From Puniceicoccales bacterium (GTDB lineage Bacteria; Verrucomicrobiota; Verrucomicrobiae; Opitutales; LL51): a DNA stretch of 6,028 bases. Positions within the stretch are counted from its first letter, which is position 1, and each line of letters opens with the position of its first letter. A program made the translations under genes and the position numbers. Below, one piece after another: positions 1 to 6,028 of the stretch. Under the pieces are notes generated by a model. That model saw only the letters and a list, made by a program, of their open reading frames with translations. It did no database searches and was not told the DNA's origin. The stretch is taken from NCBI GenBank assembly GCA_031259625.1, contig JAIRLG010000009.1, positions 1 through 6,028 of the forward strand, read 5' to 3'.

Positions 1-1629
1 CCCCTCTTCTACGCCCGCCACTGCCGGTGGGATACCGAGACCGACCGGCCTCACGTGAAGATCAAGTTGGGGCACGATTCCTCGCTGGGGGTCTTTGCCC
101 AGTCCCGATGGCCGCTCCACGTCGGTCCCCACAGCCAAGTCGGCGCGCTTCTCGACGGCTACGGCCGCCGCGGCTGCGGAGTTGGGGCAGAATTCTCCAC
201 CGCGGCGCCCGCCGACGCCGAGCTTCCCTGGGCCCTCGACGGCCAGGGCTATTACATCCCGGACCACGGGCGTCGGGGAAATGATTTCTTTTCCCATCCC
301 CTGCCGAGGAGGAGGGGACGGGCCCGGCTCGGCTACCGGCACTCCCTTTCCGAACGGCTCCACATCACAAGCCACATCCACTGGTGGAGTGATTCGGAAA
401 TCCTCAGCGATTTCCACTACGGCGATTACCAAAAAAATCCCTTTCCCGATGCCTTCGCGGAGGCCAATTACCGGCACCGGCAGGCCCTGACGACCCTGTT
501 CCTACGCGTCCCGCCGCAGCGCTGCCGCAGTGCCACCCAACGGCTTCCCTCCCTGCGCTTCGAGTACTTCCCCACACCCATCGGAGGGACATCCCTCCAC
601 CAGCAGGGATTCATCGAGTTCGCCCATCTCTCCCGGGAGGATCGCGGCGAGAGCTTCCTCCGGACGCGGGAGAAGAATCCCCTCCACACCCGACGGGCGG
701 AGCTGGCCTACCAGCTATCCTACCCTATCTCCTGGGGAAGCGGCCTCGGCTGGACGCCCCTCCTGGGTCTGCGCGGGACGAGCTACGGCTTCTCCTCCTC
801 TCCCCGGAAATCCTTTCGGCGCCTCCTGGGCCAGCTCGGCTTCGACCTGGACCTCCGGGCCCATCATCTGCTGGACGTCGATCAGGAGCGCTGGGGCATC
901 CACGGCCTGCGGCACGTGATCCACCCGATGCTGCAGTACCGCTGGATTCCCCACGCCGAGCGCCACTGGGACAAAATCCCGGGCATCGATGACTTCGGCC
1001 GAGATAGCCATCTGCCGCTCCTGGACCTGCTGGAGCGGCGCGACACGGATCGACCCTACCGCTCCCACGTCCTGCGCCTCGGGCTGGAGAATTTCCTCCA
1101 GACCGCCGGTCCGGTCCCCCATCTGGCCCGCGACCTGCTCCAGTGCCACATCTACCAGGACCTCTATCCGCAACGGCCGAGCCTTCCACCCCCCTTGCCT
1201 TCGTCCCCATCCTCACGTCCCCACCGTCTTTCCCACACCCATCTCCACCTGCAAGTCCAGCCGGCCGAGTTCTTTCAGTTTCGGAACGACCTGCGCTTCG
1301 ATCCCAGCGCCAAAAATTGGGAGGAATGCCGGAGCTCCTGTCACATCCTCAGCGGAGACCGCTGGCAGCTCCAGATCGGACAACAGCACCGAAGACGGCG
1401 CACGCGGAGATATTCCGCCGAAATTTCGGGTTCGCTCGATGCCGTCACTCGCTGGAGAATTCTTTTCCAATGGGATGCCCGCCGGCGCCGCCTCGACGAG
1501 CACGGCTACCACCTGATCCGCCAGATTTCCCAGACCTGGGAGCTGGAGGCCGGCCTGAGCATTCGGCACCGCGATGCCCGAAAAAGGCACGTGCGATTTT
1601 CCATCAGCTGTAGCCTCCTCCGTTGGTGA
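1..1629 (+). CDS. lptD: LptD-type LPS-assembly outer-membrane protein, C-terminal part (5' end outside window)
   Basis: The frame is open from base 1 to the TGA at 1627-1629, giving 542 residues with no start needed inside the window. LptD forms the outer-membrane beta-barrel that, with the LptE lipoprotein, inserts lipopolysaccharide into the outer leaflet. The visible part is barrel: alternating polar/aromatic strands, a GYYIPDHGRRGNDF turn around residues 83-97, a WWSDSEILSDF segment near residues 128-138, a QRLPSLRFEYFPTPIGG segment near 178-195, and an end in FSISCSLLRW, whose terminal aromatic residue suits a BAM-recognised last strand. These segments match the LptD/OstA style I know from Verrucomicrobiota. 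The N-terminal jellyroll and signal peptide would lie to the left. A Pro/Ser/His-rich stretch at about residues 388-415 looks like an expanded loop. GTG 55 and later ATGs are internal and are not the true start. miaA follows after 4 bases. Confidence 0.78.
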   Translation, partial: PLFYARHCRWDTETDRPHVKIKLGHDSSLGVFAQSRWPLHVGPHSQVGALLDGYGRRGCGVGAEFSTAAPADAELPWALDGQGYYIPDHGRRGNDFFSHPLPRRRGRARLGYRHSLSERLHITSHIHWWSDSEILSDFHYGDYQKNPFPDAFAEANYRHRQALTTLFLRVPPQRCRSATQRLPSLRFEYFPTPIGGTSLHQQGFIEFAHLSREDRGESFLRTREKNPLHTRRAELAYQLSYPISWGSGLGWTPLLGLRGTSYGFSSSPRKSFRRLLGQLGFDLDLRAHHLLDVDQERWGIHGLRHVIHPMLQYRWIPHAERHWDKIPGIDDFGRDSHLPLLDLLERRDTDRPYRSHVLRLGLENFLQTAGPVPHLARDLLQCHIYQDLYPQRPSLPPPLPSSPSSRPHRLSHTHLHLQVQPAEFFQFRNDLRFDPSAKNWEECRSSCHILSGDRWQLQIGQQHRRRRTRRYSAEISGSLDAVTRWRILFQWDARRRRLDEHGYHLIRQISQTWELEAGLSIRHRDARKRHVRFSISCSLLRW

Positions 1630-1633
1630 TTTT

Positions 1634-2587
1634 ATGGAACAGCCGGAATTATGGGTCTTGACGGGCTGCACGGCGGTGGGGAAAACGGAGCTGTCGCTGC
1701 GCCTCGCCGAGAAGTATTCGGCCGAAATCCTCTCCTGCGACTCACGGCTCGTCTACCGCGGGATGGACATCGGGACGGCCAAGCCTAGCCCGAAAGAGCG
1801 GGCCCGGGTTCCGCACCATGGCCTCGATCTCTGCTCGATTTCCGAGCATTATGATGTCGACCGCTACCAGCGCTATGCCCTCGGGAGGATCGAGGACATC
1901 CAGCGCCGCGGCCATCCCGTCCTCATCGTGGGCGGCTCCGGATTCTATCTCCAGAGCTTCTACAGGGCCGTTACGGACGATGTCATCGTCCCGCCGAGCA
2001 TTCGGGAAGAGGTGGACGAACTCTTCCGCCGCGGCGGACTGGTGGGCCTCCGGGAGGCATTGCTCCGGGTCAGTCCCCACACCGGCCCGCTGGACCTGCG
2101 CAATCCCCGGCGGGTGATGCGGGCCCTAGCCCGGTGCCTGGCCTCCGGCCAAAGTGTTCCGGAATTGCAGAGGAATTTTGAGAAAAAGGCCTCGCTCTTC
2201 CGATCCTGGAGAAAGCGCAGCTGCCTGCTCGAGCGGGGGGCGGAAAATCTTCAGGAACGCGCAGCCCGGCGCATCGATGAGATGCTGGCGCAGGGCCTGG
2301 TCGAAGAAGTCCGGCAACTGCAGCGCCAGGGCCTAAGCCCTGACACCCCCGCCGGTCGGGCCATCGGCTATCGGGAAACCCTCCAGTGGCTACAGAATGG
2401 CTGCGGCGATGAGGCGGTGCTGAAGGCCGATATCCTCCGGCATACGGGGCAACTGATCCACAGGCAGCGCAGCTGGTTCCGTCACCAAATTCCCCTCGAC
2501 CGAAGGCTGAACCTGGACCGGCAGAGCCCGGATGAAAGCTTTGACATTTTAAGCACCTTCTTTCACTGGGAAACACCATGCTGCTAG
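1634..2587 (+). CDS. miaA: tRNA dimethylallyltransferase MiaA
   Basis: MiaA transfers the dimethylallyl group of DMAPP to N6 of A37 in tRNAs that read UNN codons, in the cytoplasm, making i6A37 (the substrate for MiaB). The 317-residue product has the P-loop GCTAVGKT at 11-18, the family motif SCDSRLVYRGMDIGTAKP at 34-51 with the catalytic-type Asp at 36, LIVGGSGFYLQS around 97-108 (the DMAPP-site glycine loop), GYRETLQWL at 245-253 and RQRSWFRHQ at 277-285. Length and motif order are normal for the family. The start at 1634 puts the P-loop at the usual distance from the N-terminus; an in-frame ATG at 1574 would add 20 unlikely residues overlapping lptD. The spacing of 4 bases after the lptD stop suggests co-transcription and perhaps translational coupling, with GGTGA at 1625-1629 as a weak ribosome-binding site. 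The gene appears intact. Confidence 0.95.
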   Translation: MEQPELWVLTGCTAVGKTELSLRLAEKYSAEILSCDSRLVYRGMDIGTAKPSPKERARVPHHGLDLCSISEHYDVDRYQRYALGRIEDIQRRGHPVLIVGGSGFYLQSFYRAVTDDVIVPPSIREEVDELFRRGGLVGLREALLRVSPHTGPLDLRNPRRVMRALARCLASGQSVPELQRNFEKKASLFRSWRKRSCLLERGAENLQERAARRIDEMLAQGLVEEVRQLQRQGLSPDTPAGRAIGYRETLQWLQNGCGDEAVLKADILRHTGQLIHRQRSWFRHQIPLDRRLNLDRQSPDESFDILSTFFHWETPCC

Positions 2588-3114
2588 CGGAAGCCACGCT
2601 CCTCTTCGGAGCGACCTTTCTCCTCCTGGGGGCGGCCTGGCTGTGCTTTCCGGGGCCCCTCTTATCCTTTCTGGGACACAACCTGCGCGCCACTTGGGCC
2701 AATGTTCTCTGCTTCGGGCTGGGGATGGGCTGGTTCCTGCACAATATTGCCCATCTGGGGGAGGCTGATTTCGGGCAGTACCGGGCCTTCTTCTTCGGCT
2801 TCTTCGCCGTAGTGGGCCTCATCGCCCTCTGCCACATCCGCGATTTTCTCGCCGTCCGCGGGGCCTGCATCCTGATCCTCCTCAGCGCCCATGAGCTGTT
2901 GAAGGCCGCCTATATGGAGCCGCCCCTTTCCCGGCTGTGGATGGTCTCGGGGCTCTACGTCCTGATCATCCTGGCCATTTACCTGGGCACCTGGCCCTAC
3001 CGCTTCGGGGACTTCGTCCTCTGGCTGCAGGGGAAAAGGGGATTTTTCTACCCCCGCCTCCTGGGCGTGCTCTTCGGTCTCTACGGCTGCATCGTCCTCT
3101 CGACTCTGTACTGA
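2578..3114 (+). CDS. Small polytopic membrane protein of unknown function
   Basis: I do not recognise a named family. The 178-residue product is strongly hydrophobic, with about six candidate membrane segments near residues 4-24, 42-60, 70-90, 95-112, 120-138 and 160-177. Positive charges lie mostly in the short connecting loops (for example RDF near 88, YRFGD near 141, QGKRGFFYPR 151-160). Histidines and acidic residues sit in or next to helices (HNIAHLGEAD around 55-64, SAHELLKA 103-110), which could be functional, but no catalytic signature is visible. The ATG overlaps the last 10 bases of miaA (ATGCTGCTAG), and TGGGA at 2567-2571 is a plausible ribosome-binding site. It is therefore probably the last gene of the lptD-miaA transcript. 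GC-biased third positions support it being a real gene. A role in the cell envelope is only a guess from position. Confidence 0.85.
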   Translation: MLLAEATLLFGATFLLLGAAWLCFPGPLLSFLGHNLRATWANVLCFGLGMGWFLHNIAHLGEADFGQYRAFFFGFFAVVGLIALCHIRDFLAVRGACILILLSAHELLKAAYMEPPLSRLWMVSGLYVLIILAIYLGTWPYRFGDFVLWLQGKRGFFYPRLLGVLFGLYGCIVLSTLY

Positions 3115-3237
3115 GCAAAGGTTCCGGTTTGGCCCGAAAAAAGGCCTACTGGACTGAAGAAAAGGCCCAATTTCGAGCCCCTGCCGCTCTGGCATTCCGC
3201 GCAACGGCCCCTTTGCGGAGCAATTTTTCATCTGTGC
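3115..3237. other. Convergent intergenic junction with a possible relic of the sufD 3' end
   Basis: This stretch lies between the stop of the membrane-protein gene (+) and palindromic copy A at the end of sufD (-). On the reverse strand, reading on past the sufD stop in the same frame gives an open stretch to a TAG at 3146-3148. Just after the palindrome it encodes STDEKLLRKGAVARNARAAG. That resembles the usual SufD C-terminal helix (E. coli SufD has RDEGLKQQVLARIGQRL near its end), so it may be the detached tail of sufD. The likeness is short and judged by eye. No convincing intrinsic terminator was found; CGCAA/TTGCG at 3200-3217 with T5 at 3224-3228 is weak and badly spaced. Confidence 0.35.
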
Positions 3238-3338
3238 TTTGGGGCTGGCTTTGTCTGAGGGGAAAGGACGAAGTCCTTTCCCCCCAGACGGCCCACTACG
3301 TGGGCCCGATTTCTTCGAAATCGAAAGCCAGCCCCAAA
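3238..3338 (+). repeat. Palindromic four-way-junction element, copy A (complete)
   Basis: The outer stem is GGGGCTGGCTTT (3241-3252) with AAAGCCAGCCCC (3324-3335), extended 3 bp by TTT 3238-3240 and AAA 3336-3338. It encloses three back-to-back hairpins. HP1 at 3253-3289 has 17-nt arms with one A.C mismatch (3258/3284) and loop GAA. HP2 at 3290-3306 is GGCCCAC/GTGGGCC with loop TAC. HP3 at 3307-3323 is CGATTTC/GAAATCG with loop TTC. Every base from 3241 to 3335 is in a helix or a hairpin loop; none is unpaired at the junction. A second copy with compensatory stem changes begins at 5933. The element overlaps the 3' end of sufD and contains its stop codon in the HP2 tip. I do not recognise the family. 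No clear target-site duplication is visible. Confidence 0.93.
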
Positions 3339-4660
3339 AACGCCTCCCGCAGCACCCGCCTGGCCGCAGCGCAGTGAAGGCCCCTAGAACTCAGGTAGAA
3401 CAGAGCCGCCTCGTCCAGAGGGGCCACCGTCGCCCCGTGGGAACAGGACACCGCGTCCGTCCGAACATCCAGGTCCGGCAGGCTGTGGGCCAAAGCCTCC
3501 GGCGACAGCATCAGCTGCTCCGCCTTCTGCGAAGCCGTGCTGTCCATCGCCGATTCCTCCATCACCACCCGGCCGCCGAAAACCGCACAGGCCCGATCCT
3601 CGAGGGCGGTCTTGACCCTCAGCCGGGACTCCGTCCGGCTCGCCCGATGGACCTGCCGAACCCGGCAATCGAGATGCTGCTCGCCCCGGCCGAAGCCGGT
3701 GAGAAGTGCCGTAGCGGAACTCCCCTCGCCCCGTAGCTGCAGGTCCAGCTCCAGACGGCTCATCCCCACCCCCCGCTGCGAGAGCACGATTTCCAAAAAA
3801 GCCCCTTCGGCCAGGACGAAGCGCAGGGCCGACAAAATCGCCTCCCCTCCCTCCAACCGCAGGACGAAGTTCAGCCGTGCGCCCCGGCGCAGGTCGATGC
3901 ACAGGCGCTGGGCCAGGAAGGAGCGGTCGGAGCGGACGCGGCGTTGCAGGGAAAGCTCCACGTCCTCCGCCACCACCACCCTGTCCTTGTGAATCGGCCC
4001 CTCCTCAAGGGCCAGTTCCCGGCTGCCGGACTGCGACACCCGCAGCTCCCGCTCCCGCCAAGCTCCGCCGGAGTGCTGATCGAAAGAGTCATGGGAGCCC
4101 CAGGCCGACGGCTCCCCGGAGGCCATTCCATCCAAGGCAGAAAAGAACGCTTCCCCCCTTGCCGACGGCGGCTCTCCGGGGGCTGTTTCGGTCGGAGCAG
4201 GAGAGGCCTTTTTTTCCCTTGTTGATGGCGTCCCTTCGGAAGCTATTTTGACCGAGGTGGGAGAGGATTCCTTCCCTATCTCTTCCCGCTTCAGGAGCTC
4301 TTGCCAGTGGAGATCGAAGGCATCCCGCTCGGCGAAGCGCCACAGCTCCCCACCGAAACGGTGTTTTTCTTCGGAGGATGGCCGAGCCGAGCCTTTATTC
4401 CGACCTTCTCGCGACAGCTCTCCTCCGAAACAATGTTTTTTTTCGGAAAATGGATGGGCCAAGTCTCTACCCTGAGCTTCTCTCGATGGCTCTTCCCCGG
4501 AACGGGGCTTTTTCTTGGAAAATGACTGAGCTCCGTTCTTGCTCCGAGCTTCTCGCGACAACTCGCCCCCGAAACGGGGCTTCTCTCCGGAGAACGACTG
4601 GGCTCCGTCTTTACTCCGACCTTCTCCCGCCATCAGGCACCAAGCGGCTTTCACCAGCAA
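3296..4660 (-). CDS. sufD: SufD-like Fe-S cluster assembly scaffold protein with repeat-expanded N-terminus and replaced C-terminus
   Basis: SufD partners SufB and SufC (SufBC2D) in the cytoplasm to build Fe-S clusters. The 454-residue product has the family's WRF at 107-109, a right-handed beta-helix core from about residue 200, and the C-terminal signature: ASQKAEQLMLSPEA, then CSHGAT at 406-411 (C406; H408 matches the conserved SufD histidine) and LFYLSSRGL at 420-428. Two oddities flank the core. Residues 14-109 are four 24-residue repeats ending in the WR motif and 129-187 are three 20-residue repeats, where the family has a helical N-domain. After REAF at 438-441 the last 13 residues come from palindromic copy A and end at TAG 3298-3296, so the usual final helix is missing. 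The start is uncertain: TTG 4660 sits 8 bases after GGGGGG; GTG 4654 and ATG 4633 are alternatives. It follows recA by 14 bases, so probably shares its transcript. No sufB or sufC lies in the window. Confidence 0.85.
   Translation of the reverse strand: MLVKAAWCLMAGEGRSKDGAQSFSGEKPRFGGELSREARSKNGAQSFSKKKPRSGEEPSREAQGRDLAHPFSEKKHCFGGELSREGRNKGSARPSSEEKHRFGGELWRFAERDAFDLHWQELLKREEIGKESSPTSVKIASEGTPSTREKKASPAPTETAPGEPPSARGEAFFSALDGMASGEPSAWGSHDSFDQHSGGAWRERELRVSQSGSRELALEEGPIHKDRVVVAEDVELSLQRRVRSDRSFLAQRLCIDLRRGARLNFVLRLEGGEAILSALRFVLAEGAFLEIVLSQRGVGMSRLELDLQLRGEGSSATALLTGFGRGEQHLDCRVRQVHRASRTESRLRVKTALEDRACAVFGGRVVMEESAMDSTASQKAEQLMLSPEALAHSLPDLDVRTDAVSCSHGATVAPLDEAALFYLSSRGLHCAAARRVLREAFLGLAFDFEEIGPT
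4100..4280 (-). repeat. Three tandem units of about 60 bp inside sufD
   Basis: Three successive units of 60, 60 and 57 bp encode residues 129-148, 149-168 and 169-187 of SufD. Each has the pattern of a lysine or glutamate-led start, Ser/Ala/Pro in the middle, then a conserved close: ASEGTPSTR, APGEPPSAR, ASGEPSAWG. On the forward strand the units start with similar GCCGACGG/GTTGATGG blocks and share CTCCGG-type cores. The last unit has lost one codon. The array keeps the reading frame and encodes a polar, probably disordered linker between the WRF segment and the beta-helix. Confidence 0.75.
4333..4620 (-). repeat. Four 72-bp tandem repeats inside the 5' part of sufD
   Basis: The exact period is 72 bp, with units at 4549-4620, 4477-4548, 4405-4476 and 4333-4404 (coding order). 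They encode 24-residue repeats at residues 14-37, 38-61, 62-85 and 86-109. Shared elements are R-S/N-K near the start, A-x-x-F/S-S in the middle, K-x-x-x-GG/EE-E and a final E-L/P-S-R-E. In the fourth unit the end reads GGELWRF, the position of the family's conserved WR motif; the first three carry SR instead. A part-unit (CTTCTC at 4621-4626) precedes the first. Three of the four units also contain a small inverted repeat of the form CCCCG-AAA-CGGGG. Confidence 0.88.
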
Positions 4661-4668
4661 CAGCCTGG

Positions 4669-4674
4669 CCCCCC
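4669..4674 (-). promoter_or_regulatory. Shine-Dalgarno-like site for sufD
   Basis: GGGGGG lies between the recA stop and sufD, 8 bases before TTG 4660 and 14 before GTG 4654. Its spacing favours the TTG as start, although the G-run is only a partial match to the consensus AGGAGG. Confidence 0.4.
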
Positions 4675-5739
<1,065 letters not shown>

Positions 5740-5742
5740 GGG

Positions 5743-5747
5743 CCCTC
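5743..5747 (-). promoter_or_regulatory. Ribosome-binding site of recA
   Basis: TGAGGG ends 3 bases before the ATG at 5739. It is closer to the start than usual, but it is the only purine-rich site, and the protein it selects has a normal RecA N-terminus. Confidence 0.5.
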
Positions 5748-5779
5748 ATTCTGGCGAGAAGCCGGGGGCCTGACAAGCC

Positions 5780-6028
5780 TTATTCCGCGGCGAAGTTCTC
5801 GGGCTTCGGGAATGGAGCGTCTTCCTCGGGGCTGTGGCTCTTCTTCAGGGGTTTGTTCTTGCCCTCTGGCTTTTGCTTAGAGTTGGCTTTTGCCCTGGGG
5901 CTTGGTTCCTCTCCTTGGGAGCTGGCTCTTGTTTTGGGGCTGGCTTTGTCCCCGGGGAAAGGACGGCTGTCCTTTCCCCGGGGACGGCCCGCGGAGCGGG
6001 CCCGATTTCTCCGAAATCGAAAGCCAGC
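5780..6028 (-). CDS. C-terminal tail of an unidentified protein, Lys/Pro/Ser-rich (start beyond right edge)
   Basis: On the reverse strand the frame is open from the window edge (6028) to TAA at 5782-5780, giving 82 residues. The last 30 residues (ending KSHSPEEDAPFPKPENFAAE) use mostly C or G at third positions, as the neighbouring genes do, so this frame is preferred over the two others, which are also open through part of the region (ending at 5847-5845 and near 5878). The first 31 residues are encoded by palindromic copy B and are arginine-rich; the next 30 are Lys/Pro/Ser-rich and cover degenerate short repeats. Such tails are typically disordered and can bind nucleic acid, but nothing here identifies the protein. 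The stop lies 40 bases before recA. If the main body of the gene is beyond the edge, copy B has inserted near its 3' end. Confidence 0.6.
   Translation of the reverse strand, partial: AGFRFRRNRARSAGRPRGKDSRPFPGDKASPKTRASSQGEEPSPRAKANSKQKPEGKNKPLKKSHSPEEDAPFPKPENFAAE
5835..5947 (+). repeat. Degenerate repeats of about 18 bp around TGGCTTT
   Basis: TGGCTTT-like motifs begin at 5835 (TGGCTCT), 5867, 5884, 5903 (degenerate, TGGTTCC), 5923 (TGGCTCT) and 5941, most preceded by GGG, GAG or CTC blocks. The last one is the 5' arm of the outer stem of palindromic copy B (GGGGCTGGCTTT at 5936-5947). Spacings between the last five are 17, 19, 20 and 18, not multiples of three, so the repetition looks DNA-level rather than protein-level. 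Within the reverse-strand frame it encodes the Lys/Pro/Ser-rich tail. Confidence 0.5.
5933..6028 (+). repeat. Palindromic four-way-junction element, copy B (cut by window edge)
   Basis: Same architecture and orientation as the copy at 3238. The outer 5' arm is GGGGCTGGCTTT at 5936-5947 (TTT at 5933-5935 before it). HP1 at 5948-5985 has perfectly paired 17-nt arms and loop GGCT. HP2 at 5986-6002 is GGCCCGC/GCGGGCC with loop GGA. HP3 at 6003-6019 is CGATTTC/GAAATCG with loop TCC. The outer 3' arm AAAGCCAGC at 6020-6028 is missing its last 3 bases because the window stops. Relative to copy A, the stem changes in HP1 and HP2 are compensatory. The element lies within an open reverse-strand frame. 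Confidence 0.93.

Noticed and set aside
1574..1633. Upstream ATG at 1574 as the start of miaA
   Set aside because: It would add 20 residues unlike MiaA N-termini and overlap the end of lptD by 56 bases; ATG 1634 places the P-loop normally.
3200..3228. Intrinsic terminator after the forward cluster (CGCAA/TTGCG stem and T5)
   Set aside because: The stem has only 5 bp with an 8-base loop, and the T-run begins 7 bases after it; too weak to call.
3241..3335. Copy A as a tRNA-like cloverleaf gene
   Set aside because: The hairpin loops have 3 bases, with no anticodon-type 7-base loop, no GGTTCGAATCC-type T arm and no room for unpaired linkers; HP1 has a 17-nt arm.
3238..3338. Copy A as a simple bidirectional terminator for the two convergent transcripts
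   Set aside because: No T-run follows the stems in either direction, and copy B lies inside a reading frame, not between convergent genes. It may still slow transcription, but that does not explain the structure.
3239..3736. Forward open frames running through palindromic copy A into the region antisense to sufD
   Set aside because: No plausible ribosome-binding site or recognisable family; the frames are a by-product of the element and of GC-rich antisense sequence.
5748..5776. Promoter for recA: TTGTCA (5776-5771), 17 bases, CAGAAT (5753-5748) on the reverse strand
   Set aside because: Spacing is right, but transcription would start at or next to the ATG, leaving no leader and losing the ribosome-binding site; the -10 is also a poor match.

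Overview
This GC-rich window comes from a Gram-negative (diderm) bacterium. The style of the LptD barrel and of RecA suggests a member of Verrucomicrobiota, perhaps Opitutae-like. That placement rests on recognising the sequences by eye, not on a search.

Layout. Positions 1-3114 hold a tight forward-strand cluster: the 3' part of an LptD-type outer-membrane LPS assembly gene (5' end outside the window), then miaA (tRNA A37 dimethylallyltransferase) 4 bases later, then a small polytopic membrane protein of unknown function that overlaps miaA by 10 bases. Positions 3115-3295 are a convergent junction. From 3296 to the right edge everything is on the reverse strand. In transcription order this is the C-terminal tail of an unidentified Lys/Pro/Ser-rich protein (5780 to beyond 6028), recA (4675-5739) and a heavily rearranged sufD (3296-4660) 14 bases after recA.

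The unusual content is a repeat system. Two copies of a roughly 95-base palindromic element lie at 3238-3338 and at 5933-6028 (the second cut by the window edge). Each folds on paper into an outer stem enclosing three hairpins, with no unpaired base at the four-way junction. The copies differ only in loops or at stem positions where both partners changed, or where one copy repairs a mismatch, so the structure appears to be conserved. Both copies sit inside or across the 3' end of a reverse-strand reading frame. One supplies the last 13 residues and the stop codon of SufD; the other encodes part of the basic tail upstream of recA. This resembles the Rickettsia palindromic elements that invade coding genes, but I do not recognise this family.

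sufD also carries two unrelated in-frame tandem arrays in its N-terminal part: four 72-bp (24-residue) units that reiterate the segment around the family's WR motif, and three units of about 60 bp (20 residues). Degenerate repeats of about 18 bp, echoing the outer stem of the palindrome, lie beside the second copy. The window thus shows ordinary housekeeping genes (recA and miaA look intact) beside genes whose non-catalytic parts have been colonised by repeats.
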